From assembly GCF_016106035.1 (NCBI RefSeq), contig NZ_JADKPZ010000001.1, positions 124,001 to 188,000 on the forward strand: a DNA stretch of 64,000 nt, read 5' to 3'. A program made the position numbers and the translations under genes. Below the pieces are notes generated by a model, which saw nothing but the letters and a program-made list of their open reading frames with translations, was not told the origin of the DNA and ran no database searches. This DNA is from Arcobacter vandammei (GTDB lineage: Bacteria; Campylobacterota; Campylobacteria; Campylobacterales; Arcobacteraceae). Shown one piece after another: positions 8,931 to 17,464 of the stretch (within the stretch, counting starts at the first letter, position 1; each line of letters starts with the position of its first letter).

Positions 8931-8960
8931 AGAAGAGCTAAAAACTGCTCTTCTTTTTTA
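8929..8960 (+). terminator. Intrinsic terminator after pgpA
   Basis: AAAGAAGAGC (8929-8938), 8-nt loop, GCTCTTCTTT and a T-run. It separates pgpA from the convergent tenA. Confidence 0.8.
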
Positions 8961-8963
8961 ATT

Positions 8964-9641
8964 TTAACCTTTTACATAGCTTAATTGCATATTATAAGCC
9001 ATTTCCCAAAACATATATTCAAACTCAACACTTGCAATAAAAATCTCTTCAACTTTTTGTAATTCTTCTTTTGTTTTATTTTTTGCTAGTTCATCAATTG
9101 CCTCATAAAACCACTCAAATGAGTTTTCAAAATCATATCCAGCATAAGTTTCTATCCAAGATTTATAGAAGTTATTTTCTAAACTATCTTTATACTGCTC
9201 TTTTAATCTTTTTGCATAATCGCAATATGTCCAAGCACAAGGAAAAACAGTAATTAAAGTATCAAGCAAATCACCTTTTAGTGCAGTTGAGAGCATATTT
9301 GCTGTATAAGTTCGGTTGAACAAACTAGCCTTTACACTTTTAACCTCATCTTCCTTAATTCCAAACTCTTTCATATATAAATGATGAACTTTCATCTCAT
9401 CAACCAAAGTTGCTTTTGTAATTGAGCTTAGATTACTTAGCATTTTTTCATCATCTGCTTTTGTCATAGCCATTGCAAAAACTTTTGCATACTCTAAAAG
9501 ATATAAATAATCTTGTAGTAAATAAAACTTGAATTTTTCTTTAGGCAAAGTACCTTTTCCTAATTCCTGAACAAATGGATGATTATATCCATCTTCCCAA
9601 ACTTTTATTGATTTTTCTTTTAAACTTCTTGAAAATGACAT
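8964..9641 (-). CDS. tenA: TenA-family thiaminase II / aminopyrimidine aminohydrolase
   Basis: Protein of 225 residues from the ATG preceded by a GGAGAG RBS; an in-frame upstream extension to 9728 lies inside thiD and is rejected. TenA salvages degraded thiamine by hydrolysing the amino group of aminopyrimidines to HMP. Visible family features: the HPFVQELGKGTLPKEKF opening, QDYLYLLEYAK, the nucleophile Cys135 in FPCAWTY, and the C-terminal EFEYMFWEMAY with the catalytic Glu. Lies directly after thiD in a riboswitch-controlled operon, so HMP produced here can be phosphorylated by ThiD. Confidence 0.93.
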   Translation of the reverse strand: MSFSRSLKEKSIKVWEDGYNHPFVQELGKGTLPKEKFKFYLLQDYLYLLEYAKVFAMAMTKADDEKMLSNLSSITKATLVDEMKVHHLYMKEFGIKEDEVKSVKASLFNRTYTANMLSTALKGDLLDTLITVFPCAWTYCDYAKRLKEQYKDSLENNFYKSWIETYAGYDFENSFEWFYEAIDELAKNKTKEELQKVEEIFIASVEFEYMFWEMAYNMQLSYVKG

Positions 9642-9642
9642 T

Positions 9643-10449
9643 TTACTCTCCTTGATTTTTGAAAAATTTATAAAAATGGTTTGTAGGACCGTGTCCTTTC
9701 CCAATTTCAAGAGAGTATTTGATAGCATTTGTTATGTACTCTTTTGAAATTTCCAAAGCTTCAAAAATAGGCTTTCCTAAAGCTAAATTTGCAGCAATTG
9801 CTGATGAATATGTACAACCAGTACCATGAGTATTTTTCGTATCTATCTTTTTTGTGCAGTATTTATAAAACTCTTTTCCGTCATATAAAATATCACAAGC
9901 TTCATCGCCGTTTGAGTGTCCACCTTTGATTAAAACACTTTTGCAACCCATTTTATGGATTTTTATACAAGCATTTTTTACATCTTCTTCATTTTCTATT
10001 TTCATAGAAGCTATATGTTCAGCTTCTGGAATATTTGGAGTTAAAACATCCGCAAGTGGTATTATTTGGGCAATTAAAGTATTTATATTTTCAATATCCA
10101 TCAAAGCACAACCATTTTTTGCATACATAACTGGGTCAATTACGATATTTTTTGCTTCTTCTTTATGCTCTTTTAAAAACTTTGCAACCGTTTGCATAAT
10201 CTCTTTACTTCCTAGCATTCCAATTTTTATCGCATCTGGAACAATATCTTCAAAAATACAAATAAGCTGTTTTTCTATAATATCAACTCTTACATCTTGA
10301 ATATCTGCAACTCTAAATGTATTTTCTGCAACAACAGAAGTAACCACACTCATTCCAAATGTACCATGAGCAGAAAATGTTTTTAAATCTGCTTGAATAC
10401 CAGCTCCACCACTACAATCAGAACCAGCAATTGTTAAAACTTTTTTCAT
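9643..10449 (-). CDS. thiD: Hydroxymethylpyrimidine / phosphomethylpyrimidine kinase
   Basis: Protein of 268 residues from the ATG with an AGGAG RBS at about 10453-10458; the upstream in-frame ATG is not supported. Ribokinase-fold kinase that phosphorylates HMP and HMP-P for thiamine synthesis. The N-terminus TIAGSDCSGGAGIQADLKTF and the C-terminal DTKNTHGTGCTYSSAIAANLA (GTGC anion hole and catalytic Asp region) are diagnostic. First gene downstream of the TPP riboswitch at 10563-10637. Confidence 0.95.
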   Translation of the reverse strand: MKKVLTIAGSDCSGGAGIQADLKTFSAHGTFGMSVVTSVVAENTFRVADIQDVRVDIIEKQLICIFEDIVPDAIKIGMLGSKEIMQTVAKFLKEHKEEAKNIVIDPVMYAKNGCALMDIENINTLIAQIIPLADVLTPNIPEAEHIASMKIENEEDVKNACIKIHKMGCKSVLIKGGHSNGDEACDILYDGKEFYKYCTKKIDTKNTHGTGCTYSSAIAANLALGKPIFEALEISKEYITNAIKYSLEIGKGHGPTNHFYKFFKNQGE

Positions 10450-10503
10450 AAATCTCCTAATCTTAAATATCAAAAAAACTTTTTATTGCTAGAAATTTTG
10501 CAT

Positions 10504-10536
10504 AAAAAAAGGCACTTTCAAAAGAAAGCACCTTTT
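10504..10536 (-). terminator. Rho-independent terminator controlled by the TPP riboswitch
   Basis: On the minus strand AAAGGTGCTTTC, a TTTT loop and GAAAGTGCC are followed by a T-run; the stem has two G-U wobbles. It lies between the aptamer and the thiD RBS, the position expected for ligand-dependent premature termination. On the plus strand the stem is weaker. Confidence 0.75.
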
Positions 10537-10562
10537 AATTAAATTTAATTCTTAAAAATTAG

Positions 10563-10637
10563 CTTCCTACTATGGTATTAACCAACAGGTTCAAAGGGTC
10601 AGGTTTTACCTTCTCAACACTTTTGTGTTCCCCCGCA
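10563..10637 (-). promoter_or_regulatory. TPP riboswitch (THI element)
   Basis: Read on the minus strand it contains the conserved THI-box core: GGGGG at the 5' side, a short hairpin (AACACAAAAGTGTT), TGAGA, then ACCCTTTGAACCTG, GGTTAATACC and GTAGGA. These match the pyrimidine-sensing (CTGAGA-like) and pyrophosphate-sensing halves of the TPP aptamer. It controls thiD-tenA, probably through the downstream terminator. Confidence 0.93.
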
Positions 10638-10648
10638 ATAAAAAGGGC

Positions 10649-10676
10649 ATTCTAGCACAAGCTTCTCTTAAAACAA
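10649..10676 (-). promoter_or_regulatory. Promoter of the thiD-tenA transcript
   Basis: On the minus strand TTGTTT (10671-10676), 16 bp, then TAGAAT (10649-10654) preceded by TGC, an extended -10. Transcription would start just ahead of the riboswitch aptamer. Confidence 0.55.
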
Positions 10677-10716
10677 GTTAAAGCTACTTTTTGCAAAAAA
10701 ACTATACAATTTGCCC

Positions 10717-12219
10717 ATGAAAATTTTAACTTTAATCCTATTTTTCGTTTTAAATGTTTACTCATCAACTTTAACTTTAAGTATGAGTTCAAGTCCTGCT
10801 AGATTAAACCCTATTTTAGCCAATGATAGTGCAAGTAGCGAGATTAGTGATTGGCTTTTTAATGGTCTTTTTAAATATGATAAAGATGGAAATGTAATAA
10901 CTGAAATCGCATCTTCGTATAAATTTGTAACACCTACAAAACTAATCATAAATCTAAGAAATGATGTTTTATGGCATGATAAAGTAAGACTTACTTCAAA
11001 AGATGTGGTTTTTACCTATGAAAAAATTATTGACCCAAAAGTTTTTAACTCTATAAAATCAAATTTTAGCGAAGTCTTAAGTGTAAAAGCACTTGATGAT
11101 TTTACAGTGGAAGTAATCTATAAAAAGCCCTATTTCAAAGCTTTAGAGACTTGGATGGTTGGGCTTTTGCCATATCATATTTTAAAAGATGAAAAAGATT
11201 TAATGACAAGCTCTTTTAATAAAAACCCAATAGGAACTGGTTCATATAGGTTAAAAGAGTTTAAAACAGCAGCTGATATTGAACTAATTGCAAATGAGCA
11301 TTTTTTTGATGGAAAGCCAAAGATAGATAGGATTTTATACAAATTTTTGCCTGATCCAAATACATCTTTTTTGTACTTAAAACAGAAAAAACTAGATATT
11401 GGTGGGCTTACTCCTATGCAAGTTTCAAGACAAATAGATAATAGTTTTAAAAGCTCTTTTGATATTCTTAATAGGGCTAGTTTTGGTTTTACATATTTGG
11501 GATTTAATCTTGAAAATCCAAAATTTCAAGATCTAAAAGTTCGACAAGCACTATCTTTGGCAATAAATAGGCAAGAGTTGGTTGATATTTTATTTTTTGG
11601 ATATGGAGAGGTTTGCAATGGTCCTTTTATGCCAAACTCATTTGCTTATAATGATGAAGTAAAACCTATAAATCAAGATTTGAAAAAAGCCAAAAAGCTT
11701 TTAAAAGAGGCAGGTTATGATGAGAAAAATCCTTTGGTTTTTGAACTTGTAACAAATACTGGAAACGATATAAGAGTAAATACAGCCCAAATTTTGCAGT
11801 ATCAACTAGCAAAAATTGGTGTAGAGATGAAAATTAGAGTGATGGAGTGGCAAGCATTTTTAAATACGGTGGTTACTCCACGAAAGTTTGAAACTGTACT
11901 TCTTGGTTGGTCTTTGGCTTTGATGCCAGATGCTTACCCGCTTTGGCATAGCAATAGTGCAAAACTTGGTGGCTTTAATCTCGTAAATTATAAAAATAAA
12001 AGAGTTGATGAGTTAATTGAAAAGGGAAGCGGAACTATAAATAAAGATGAATTAGCGGTGATTTATAAAGAGATTTTTAAAATAATTGCTACTGATTTAC
12101 CATATTTATTTTTGTATATTCCAGATGGAATAACTGCAATAAACAAAAAAATAGAAAATGTAGAACCTGCATTTATAGGAATTATGCACAATCAGAAAGA
12201 TTGGATTATTAGTGAATAG
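10717..12219 (+). CDS. Peptide-type ABC transporter solute-binding protein (SBP family 5)
   Basis: Periplasmic protein of 500 residues from the ATG at 10717, which puts a signal peptide (MKILTLILFFVLNVYSS) at the N-terminus; a TTG two codons earlier is possible. The DppA/OppA-like fold is shown by RLNPILANDSASSEISDWLFNGLFKYD near the start, LIINLRNDVLWHDKVRLTSKDVVFTYE and the VRQALSLAINRQEL block. It binds oligopeptides or related ligands for import. No permease or ATPase gene is adjacent, so the partner is elsewhere. No RBS is visible and a -10-like TATACAAT ends about 7 bases before the ATG, so the mRNA may be leaderless. Confidence 0.88.
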   Translation: MKILTLILFFVLNVYSSTLTLSMSSSPARLNPILANDSASSEISDWLFNGLFKYDKDGNVITEIASSYKFVTPTKLIINLRNDVLWHDKVRLTSKDVVFTYEKIIDPKVFNSIKSNFSEVLSVKALDDFTVEVIYKKPYFKALETWMVGLLPYHILKDEKDLMTSSFNKNPIGTGSYRLKEFKTAADIELIANEHFFDGKPKIDRILYKFLPDPNTSFLYLKQKKLDIGGLTPMQVSRQIDNSFKSSFDILNRASFGFTYLGFNLENPKFQDLKVRQALSLAINRQELVDILFFGYGEVCNGPFMPNSFAYNDEVKPINQDLKKAKKLLKEAGYDEKNPLVFELVTNTGNDIRVNTAQILQYQLAKIGVEMKIRVMEWQAFLNTVVTPRKFETVLLGWSLALMPDAYPLWHSNSAKLGGFNLVNYKNKRVDELIEKGSGTINKDELAVIYKEIFKIIATDLPYLFLYIPDGITAINKKIENVEPAFIGIMHNQKDWIISE

Positions 12220-12245
12220 TAAATAGTTTTTGATTATAGGTGAGT

Positions 12246-12355
12246 AAATTTATTTGAATGCGAAAGAAACAATTTTGCCCTTTGGGTCAAAATTTTTTAA
12301 ATTTTGGGGACACAAAGTGGTAAACTCTTGTTGAGAGAGTTTTCAAATAAATTTT
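12246..12355 (+). promoter_or_regulatory. Structured intergenic leader with mutually exclusive hairpins
   Basis: A 13-bp inverted repeat (12246-12258 and 12342-12354) encloses hairpins that compete for the same arm: 12271-12294 (ATTTTGCCC, TTT, GGG(T)CAAAAT) and 12288-12306 (CAAAATTT, TTT, AAATTTTG). A third hairpin at 12322-12342 (AAACTCT/AGAGTTT) is followed by TTT and may be the terminator of the binding-protein gene. The layout resembles an attenuator, but no known riboswitch motif was recognised. Confidence 0.4.
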
Positions 12356-12385
12356 AATGAATTGTTTTAATAAAAAGGAAAAAAA

Positions 12386-13039
12386 TTGACAAAAGATATG
12401 ATTATACTGTTTGATTTGGATGGTACTTTAATAGATTCAACAGATGCTATTACAGATACTTTTTTACATGCTTTTTCAAAACATAGTTTTGATTTCAAAG
12501 GAAGTGTAGAGGATATTAAAAAACAAATAGGTTATCCACTTGATATTATGTTTGAAAATTTAGGGGTAAATAGAAGTGTAGTTTGGGATTTTGTAGATAG
12601 CTACAAAATGCGATATAGAGATATTTCAGTAGCTCAAACAAGTTTGCTTGAAAATGCTTTTGAAGCTGTAAAAATGGCTTCAAGTTTTGCAACTTTAGGA
12701 GTGGTTACCACAAAAACTAGAATTTACTCAACTCCTATTTTAGATAACTTTAGTATAGGAGATGATTTTAAAGTAATTATTGGAAGAGAAGATGTGGAAA
12801 ATCCAAAACCACATGAAGAGCCTATTTTAAAGGCTTTAAAAGCTCTAAACTATGATGAAAAAAAGCAAAAAGCATTTATGATAGGAGATACAAAACTAGA
12901 TATGCTTTCAGCACAAAATGCAAATATAAACTCTATTGGAGTTTTATGTGGATACTCTACAAAAGAGGAACTAGAACTTTATACAAATATTATAAAAGAA
13001 AACTCACTTGAAGCTGTAAAATATCTGAAATCTTTATGA
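12386..13039 (+). CDS. HAD-superfamily phosphatase (Gph-like)
   Basis: Protein of 217 residues beginning with TTG after AAAAGGAAA. HAD motif I is FDLDGTLIDS (nucleophile Asp10, acid Asp12); motif II Thr lies in GVVTTKT; motif III Lys in ENPKPHEEP; motif IV in MIGDTKLDML. A helical cap domain follows motif I, as in phosphoglycolate phosphatases and related small-molecule phosphatases. Substrate cannot be read from sequence. The stop overlaps the ATG of the next gene (ATGA), indicating coupling to the AbrB-family membrane protein. Confidence 0.88.
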   Translation: MTKDMIILFDLDGTLIDSTDAITDTFLHAFSKHSFDFKGSVEDIKKQIGYPLDIMFENLGVNRSVVWDFVDSYKMRYRDISVAQTSLLENAFEAVKMASSFATLGVVTTKTRIYSTPILDNFSIGDDFKVIIGREDVENPKPHEEPILKALKALNYDEKKQKAFMIGDTKLDMLSAQNANINSIGVLCGYSTKEELELYTNIIKENSLEAVKYLKSL

Positions 13040-14070
13040 GTTTAAATCTACTTAAAATGCTACTAGCCCTAACTGTCGGGCTTTGTGGCTCAATTCTTTT
13101 TATATTTTTAAACCTTCCACTTCCTTGGCTTTTAGGAAGTATTTTTGCTACATCTTTGGCTATAAGGTTTGAAAAACTTCCAATAATTAGCCCAAAAGTT
13201 TTTTCGCCACCAGCAAGGATTTTAATCGGACTTGCTATTGGAAGTGCCTTTACTCCAGAGATTTTAAAACATATTCCAAACTACACAGCAAGTTTATTGC
13301 TAGTTATTCCATTTACAATTTTGGTTATATTTTTTGGCACATATTACTACTATAAAGTTTTAAAATATGATTTAAAAACTTCTTATTTAGGCTCTATGCC
13401 AGGTGGTGTGATTGAGATGGTAATAATTGGAGATGAGTTAAAAGCAAACACAGCAAAAATAACTTTAATGCAAAGTTCAAGGCTATTTTTTGTGGTTGTA
13501 TCTTTGCCTTTTATTATTCAATATATTTTTAAAATAGATATAAGTGGTAACCAGCTTTTAACAATGCCTTTAAAAGATATTAATATTTTAGAGTTTTTGT
13601 TTCTATATATTTTTGGAATAGTTTTTGCATTTTTAGCAAAGAAAATCAAACTTACAGCTGCATTTTTGATGGGTCCACTAATTATTAGTATTATTTTATA
13701 TGCAAGTGGGGTTGTAAGCACATCTATTCCTGATGAGTTTTTAAAATTTATTCAAGTTGTTTTTGGAACAATTATTGGCTTTACTTTTAGGGGTGTTGGC
13801 TTAAAAACTATCTATAAAACACTACTTGCTACTTTGGGGCATTTTGTGATTTTGGCTACTATTTGCTTAGTTTTTCTAGCAATTATTTTTTATAGTTTGA
13901 ATTTTAATGCTTTGGATATTATGCTAAGTTTTGCCCCAGGCGGTCAAACAGAGATAAACCTAATCGCTCTTTTAGTGGCTTCAAATTTACCTTATATAAC
14001 TTTACATCATATTGTAAGACTTATTATAGTGATGAATATTGCACCTATTGTTGCTAAAAAACTGAAGTAG
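13036..14070 (+). CDS. AbrB-family integral membrane protein
   Basis: Membrane protein of 344 residues with about ten hydrophobic spans arranged as two similar halves, each with a conserved Pro-Gly-Gly motif (GSMPGGVIEMVIIGDE and SFAPGGQTEINLIA). This is the AbrB duplication family (COG3180, historically named from an ammonia monooxygenase regulator), thought to be transporters. Not the DNA-binding AbrB. It overlaps the upstream HAD gene by 4 bp. Confidence 0.85.
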   Translation: MSLNLLKMLLALTVGLCGSILFIFLNLPLPWLLGSIFATSLAIRFEKLPIISPKVFSPPARILIGLAIGSAFTPEILKHIPNYTASLLLVIPFTILVIFFGTYYYYKVLKYDLKTSYLGSMPGGVIEMVIIGDELKANTAKITLMQSSRLFFVVVSLPFIIQYIFKIDISGNQLLTMPLKDINILEFLFLYIFGIVFAFLAKKIKLTAAFLMGPLIISIILYASGVVSTSIPDEFLKFIQVVFGTIIGFTFRGVGLKTIYKTLLATLGHFVILATICLVFLAIIFYSLNFNALDIMLSFAPGGQTEINLIALLVASNLPYITLHHIVRLIIVMNIAPIVAKKLK

Positions 14071-14090
14071 CTTTTAAAATAATTTAAGTT

Positions 14091-14119
14091 CGTTTTTGGA
14101 TTATAATAATTCAAAAACG
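14091..14119. terminator. Putative terminator between convergent genes
   Basis: CGTTTTTG (14091-14098) and CAAAAACG (14112-14119) form an 8-bp stem around an AT loop, between the AbrB-family gene and the Mla lipoprotein. No long T-run follows on either strand, so the assignment is moderate. Confidence 0.45.
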
Positions 14120-14124
14120 ATTAA

Positions 14125-14706
14125 CTATAAACTTTTTAATAAATCCCCAATCATCTCTTCAAAAGCACCATTTACAGCTTTTACAAAACCATAAGCAGAA
14201 TTTTCATCACAAATAATCTCTTTATCAAAATTGATAGACTTTATAATTTTTTCATCTTTTGCTAAATCAAATTTCAGTTTTAAAACTGCATAAGATTTAT
14301 CATTTTTAAACACTTGATAAAGTTTTATAAGATCTGTTTTTAAGATATATTCACTTTTTATTTTTTGCTTAACAGAGATAACATTTTCAAAAATATTGCT
14401 AGAAGTAAATGAATCTAAAAGCTGATTATAAATCATATTTGAAGGAAGATTTATCCATCTATTTTTTGCATACTCTTCAAACAAATATGGCTTTAGGCTA
14501 TAAAAAATAGCTGTTTGATTGAAGCTTTTGTTTATATTTACTTCTTCAATTAAAATAGAGCTATATTTTGGTTTATTTAATAAACTTTTAGTTTTAAAAT
14601 CTATTGAGTAGTGGTTAATATCAATAGTTTCTTGCTTAAAACTACAACCTACAAATACAAAGGCAAAAACAAAAATTAAAACCTGTGCTAAAATCTTATT
14701 TATCAT
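14125..14706 (-). CDS. ABC transport auxiliary lipoprotein of the Mla/MCE system
   Basis: Lipoprotein of 193 residues from the ATG with a GGAGAAG RBS that overlaps the end of mlaD by 11 bp; a start at 14724 lacks an RBS. The signal peptide ends in the lipobox VFVGC. The remainder fits the PqiC/YmbA-like auxiliary lipoprotein family found at the end of MCE operons: a NKPKYSSILIEEV strand near the start and a C-terminal GAFEEMIGDLLKSL helix. It probably links the MCE protein to the outer membrane. Last gene of the mlaE-mlaF-mlaD operon. Confidence 0.8.
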   Translation of the reverse strand: MINKILAQVLIFVFAFVFVGCSFKQETIDINHYSIDFKTKSLLNKPKYSSILIEEVNINKSFNQTAIFYSLKPYLFEEYAKNRWINLPSNMIYNQLLDSFTSSNIFENVISVKQKIKSEYILKTDLIKLYQVFKNDKSYAVLKLKFDLAKDEKIIKSINFDKEIICDENSAYGFVKAVNGAFEEMIGDLLKSL

Positions 14707-15613
14707 TCTCTTCTCCTGGTCCATATTTTATATTTTTTTGTTTAAATAGCAAATCACTTGGGCTTTCATTTAGGTTTCTTATCAAATCTTGCGACTGATT
14801 TAAATTATCTTCTAAACTTCTTAAAACTATATTTAGATTTTCCAAACTATCTTGTGTAAGCTCTTTTATATCAAATTTTCCACTATCAAAATCATCTTTC
14901 ATTTTTGTTGTTAATTCCTTGAAACTATCAGCAGAACTTTTTACACTAAGAAATGAAGATGTTCCAACCGATGTAAAATCTTTTATTTTAAACAACAATT
15001 CATCTATTTTCTTCTCATTTTGTGCCAGATTTTGTGAAAATTTTTCAATATTGCTCATAGTGCTACTACTTTTTGAGATAAATGAAGATAAATTTTCTAC
15101 ATTTTCATCGCTTAAAGCTTTTTTTATTTGAGATAAAATTATAGTAAGCTCTTTTGTAATATCTTCAGTTGAATCAACCAAAGCACCAAGAGCTGATTTT
15201 TTTGAGTTAATTATTTTGTAACCATCCTCATTTTCTTCCAAAAGTTTTGCTTCATTACTTCCACCTTTTAACTCAATATATTTAAGCCCCGTAATTCCAA
15301 GATTTCCTAAAATCCCATAGTTATCATCTTTTATTGGAGTTCCTTTTTGAATTTGTAACTCTATTTCTATTTGCTCTATATTTTGTGGATTTATTTTAAT
15401 ATTTTTTACAATTCCTACATCAAAACCTTTGTATTTGATAGATGATCCAATATTAAGACCTGTTATTGACTCATCAAAATGTATGAAATATGTATCATAT
15501 TTTTTATCTTCTAAGCCATATTTTCCAAGCCAAAACACTGCAAGCAGAAGCAAAAAAGATATTATGCTAACAAACAGCCCTATTTTAAAAAAATTAATTT
15601 TTGTATCCATCAA
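14696..15613 (-). CDS. mlaD: MlaD/MCE-domain lipid-binding protein
   Basis: Protein of 305 residues with one N-terminal membrane anchor (about 8-28) and an MCE domain (about 38-115, SITGLNIGSSIKYKGFDVG ... ITGLKYIELKG), followed by a long helical region with many Ser and Asn. MCE rings bind phospholipids in the periplasm and feed them to the MlaEF transporter. The start overlaps the mlaF stop (TGATG). Corresponds in order to Campylobacter Cj1646-Cj1649. Confidence 0.92.
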   Translation of the reverse strand: MMDTKINFFKIGLFVSIISFLLLLAVFWLGKYGLEDKKYDTYFIHFDESITGLNIGSSIKYKGFDVGIVKNIKINPQNIEQIEIELQIQKGTPIKDDNYGILGNLGITGLKYIELKGGSNEAKLLEENEDGYKIINSKKSALGALVDSTEDITKELTIILSQIKKALSDENVENLSSFISKSSSTMSNIEKFSQNLAQNEKKIDELLFKIKDFTSVGTSSFLSVKSSADSFKELTTKMKDDFDSGKFDIKELTQDSLENLNIVLRSLEDNLNQSQDLIRNLNESPSDLLFKQKNIKYGPGEENDK

Positions 15614-16347
15614 TTTACCTTTCTTTGTGCTAAAAAATCTTGTATAAATTCATCTTTTGAAGCCATCGCTTCTTCTATATTTCCATCAAATATTTTATCT
15701 TTTTTTATGATTATAAATCTATCTAAAACTGTTTTTATTGTCTCTAAATCGTGAGTTATTATAACTGTTGTTATATTTAAACTCTTTTTTAAATACAATA
15801 AAAGTTCATTTATTTGATGAGTACTTGCTGGATCTAACCCACTTGTAGGCTCATCTAAAAATAGCAGTTTTGGTTGAAGTGCCAAACTTCTAGCTAAAGC
15901 TACTCTTTTTTTCATTCCACCACTAAGTTCACTAGGATATAGTTTTGCAGTGTGTTTTGGAAGTCCTACAATATCCAAATTTGTGTATGCGATTTTTTCT
16001 ATCAAGTGTGTTGGCAAAGTTGTGTACTCTTTTAGCATCACAGAGATATTTTCAATCACATTTAAAAACGAATACAAAGCCCCAAACTGAAACATATATG
16101 AAAATTGTAGTTTTATTTTCTCTAACTCTTTCATATCAAGATTTGATATATCTTTGCCAAAAATCTCTATTTTTCCTTTTTGGATTTGATTTAGCATTAC
16201 TATTTGCTTTACAAGTACACTTTTTCCACTTCCGCTTCCACCTAAAACTCCAAAAATTTCACCCTCTTTTACACTAAATGACAAATCTTTGTGAACTATA
16301 TTTTCTCCAAAAGCTGTATGAAGATTTGATACTTTTATAATTTCCAT
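15610..16347 (-). CDS. mlaF: MlaF-type ABC transporter ATP-binding protein
   Basis: Cytoplasmic ATPase of 245 residues. Walker A GGSGSGKSV, signature LSGGMKKRVALARSL (the GGM variant typical of MlaF), Walker B LLFLDEPTSGLDP and switch His in ITHDLETI. Energises phospholipid movement by MlaE between outer and inner membranes. Starts 1 bp after mlaE. Confidence 0.94.
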   Translation of the reverse strand: MEIIKVSNLHTAFGENIVHKDLSFSVKEGEIFGVLGGSGSGKSVLVKQIVMLNQIQKGKIEIFGKDISNLDMKELEKIKLQFSYMFQFGALYSFLNVIENISVMLKEYTTLPTHLIEKIAYTNLDIVGLPKHTAKLYPSELSGGMKKRVALARSLALQPKLLFLDEPTSGLDPASTHQINELLLYLKKSLNITTVIITHDLETIKTVLDRFIIIKKDKIFDGNIEEAMASKDEFIQDFLAQRKVN

Positions 16348-16348
16348 C

Positions 16349-17464
16349 TTATATTCCCATTTGAGTAAAAATTACAGAGAAAATGGCATCAAGTAAAATA
16401 ACCACAAAAATAGCATTTACTACACTAATAGTTGTATATTTTCCAATACTTGTAGTGTTATTTTGTACTTGAAAACCTCTAAAACATCCAATAAGAGCTA
16501 TAAAAAACCCAAAAAATAGTGCTTTGAAAACTCCTAAAAGCAAATGTTTTAAAGCAACTTCATTGTGCAATCTATTTATAAACTCAATAAAAGTTATATC
16601 CAAACTAGTATATGCAATTAGCATTCCACCCATAACCCCAATAATATCTGCAAAAAAAACTAAAAGTGGCAAAGAGAACATTAGTGCAAAAACTCTTGGC
16701 AAGGTTAAAAAAAGTGTTGGCTCAAAACTCATAGTTTTCATAGCATCAACCTCTTCTGTTATCTTCATAGCTCCAATTTCAGCTGTGTAAGAACTTGCAC
16801 TTCTTCCAGCTATTACAATAGCCGTTACAAGTGGAGCAATTTCTCTAAACATTGTAATACTAATCATCTCAACTATAAAAATATTTGCTCCAAACTTCTC
16901 AAGCTGAACAGCTCCTTGATAAGCAATCACAACTCCAACCAAAAAAGCAGTAACTGCTACAATCAAAAGTGCATTTACAGCTGAAGTTTCAATATATTTC
17001 AAAGTTGCTTGAAATCTAATCTTTTTTGGATTAAAAAGTGAATATATAAAAAAGTAAAAAACCTCACCAATAAAAGTTAAAAATAGTTTTGTTGTTTTAT
17101 AAATCTCATAAGTTTTTTTACCAATATTTTCTAAAAATTGATTTATATTTTTTTTATCTTTTAAAACCTCATCTTGATAGTGTTTTTTATAAAAATTATA
17201 TAGATGCTCATACTTTTGGAAATTTGTAAAAATAATATTTTCTTCTTTAAATTTTTTAATATTTGATATAAGATAAATCATAGCGATACTATCGCACTCT
17301 TTTAGGTTTTGAAAATCTATAATTAGCTTTTTTGATTCTAAAATATCTAATCTTTTAAACTCATCTTCAATAAAAATAATCGTATTCTTATTCCAAATAT
17401 TTTGTAATTTGATTTTGTAACTATCTTCAAGGTTTTCAACTAAAATATAGTTGCTTATTTTCAT
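16349..17464 (-). CDS. mlaE: MlaE-type permease with fused N-terminal STAS domain
   Basis: Protein of 371 residues. Residues about 1-100 look like a STAS domain (IDFQNLKECDSIAMIYLISNIKKF), the part that in E. coli is the separate protein MlaB. Residues about 130-371 are the MlaE permease with five to six membrane segments and the hallmark TAIVIAGRSASSYTAEIGAM loop. First gene of the operon, divergent from luxS. The fusion explains the absence of a separate mlaB. Confidence 0.92.
   Translation of the reverse strand: MKISNYILVENLEDSYKIKLQNIWNKNTIIFIEDEFKRLDILESKKLIIDFQNLKECDSIAMIYLISNIKKFKEENIIFTNFQKYEHLYNFYKKHYQDEVLKDKKNINQFLENIGKKTYEIYKTTKLFLTFIGEVFYFFIYSLFNPKKIRFQATLKYIETSAVNALLIVAVTAFLVGVVIAYQGAVQLEKFGANIFIVEMISITMFREIAPLVTAIVIAGRSASSYTAEIGAMKITEEVDAMKTMSFEPTLFLTLPRVFALMFSLPLLVFFADIIGVMGGMLIAYTSLDITFIEFINRLHNEVALKHLLLGVFKALFFGFFIALIGCFRGFQVQNNTTSIGKYTTISVVNAIFVVILLDAIFSVIFTQMGI

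Noticed and set aside
9642-9728. N-terminal extension of tenA
   Set aside because: It lies inside the thiD coding region, and GGAGAG sits just before the ATG at 9641.
12246-12354. Second copy of the MITE-like element at 45477
   Set aside because: Both have inverted repeats at similar spacing, but the arm sequences and interiors are unrelated.
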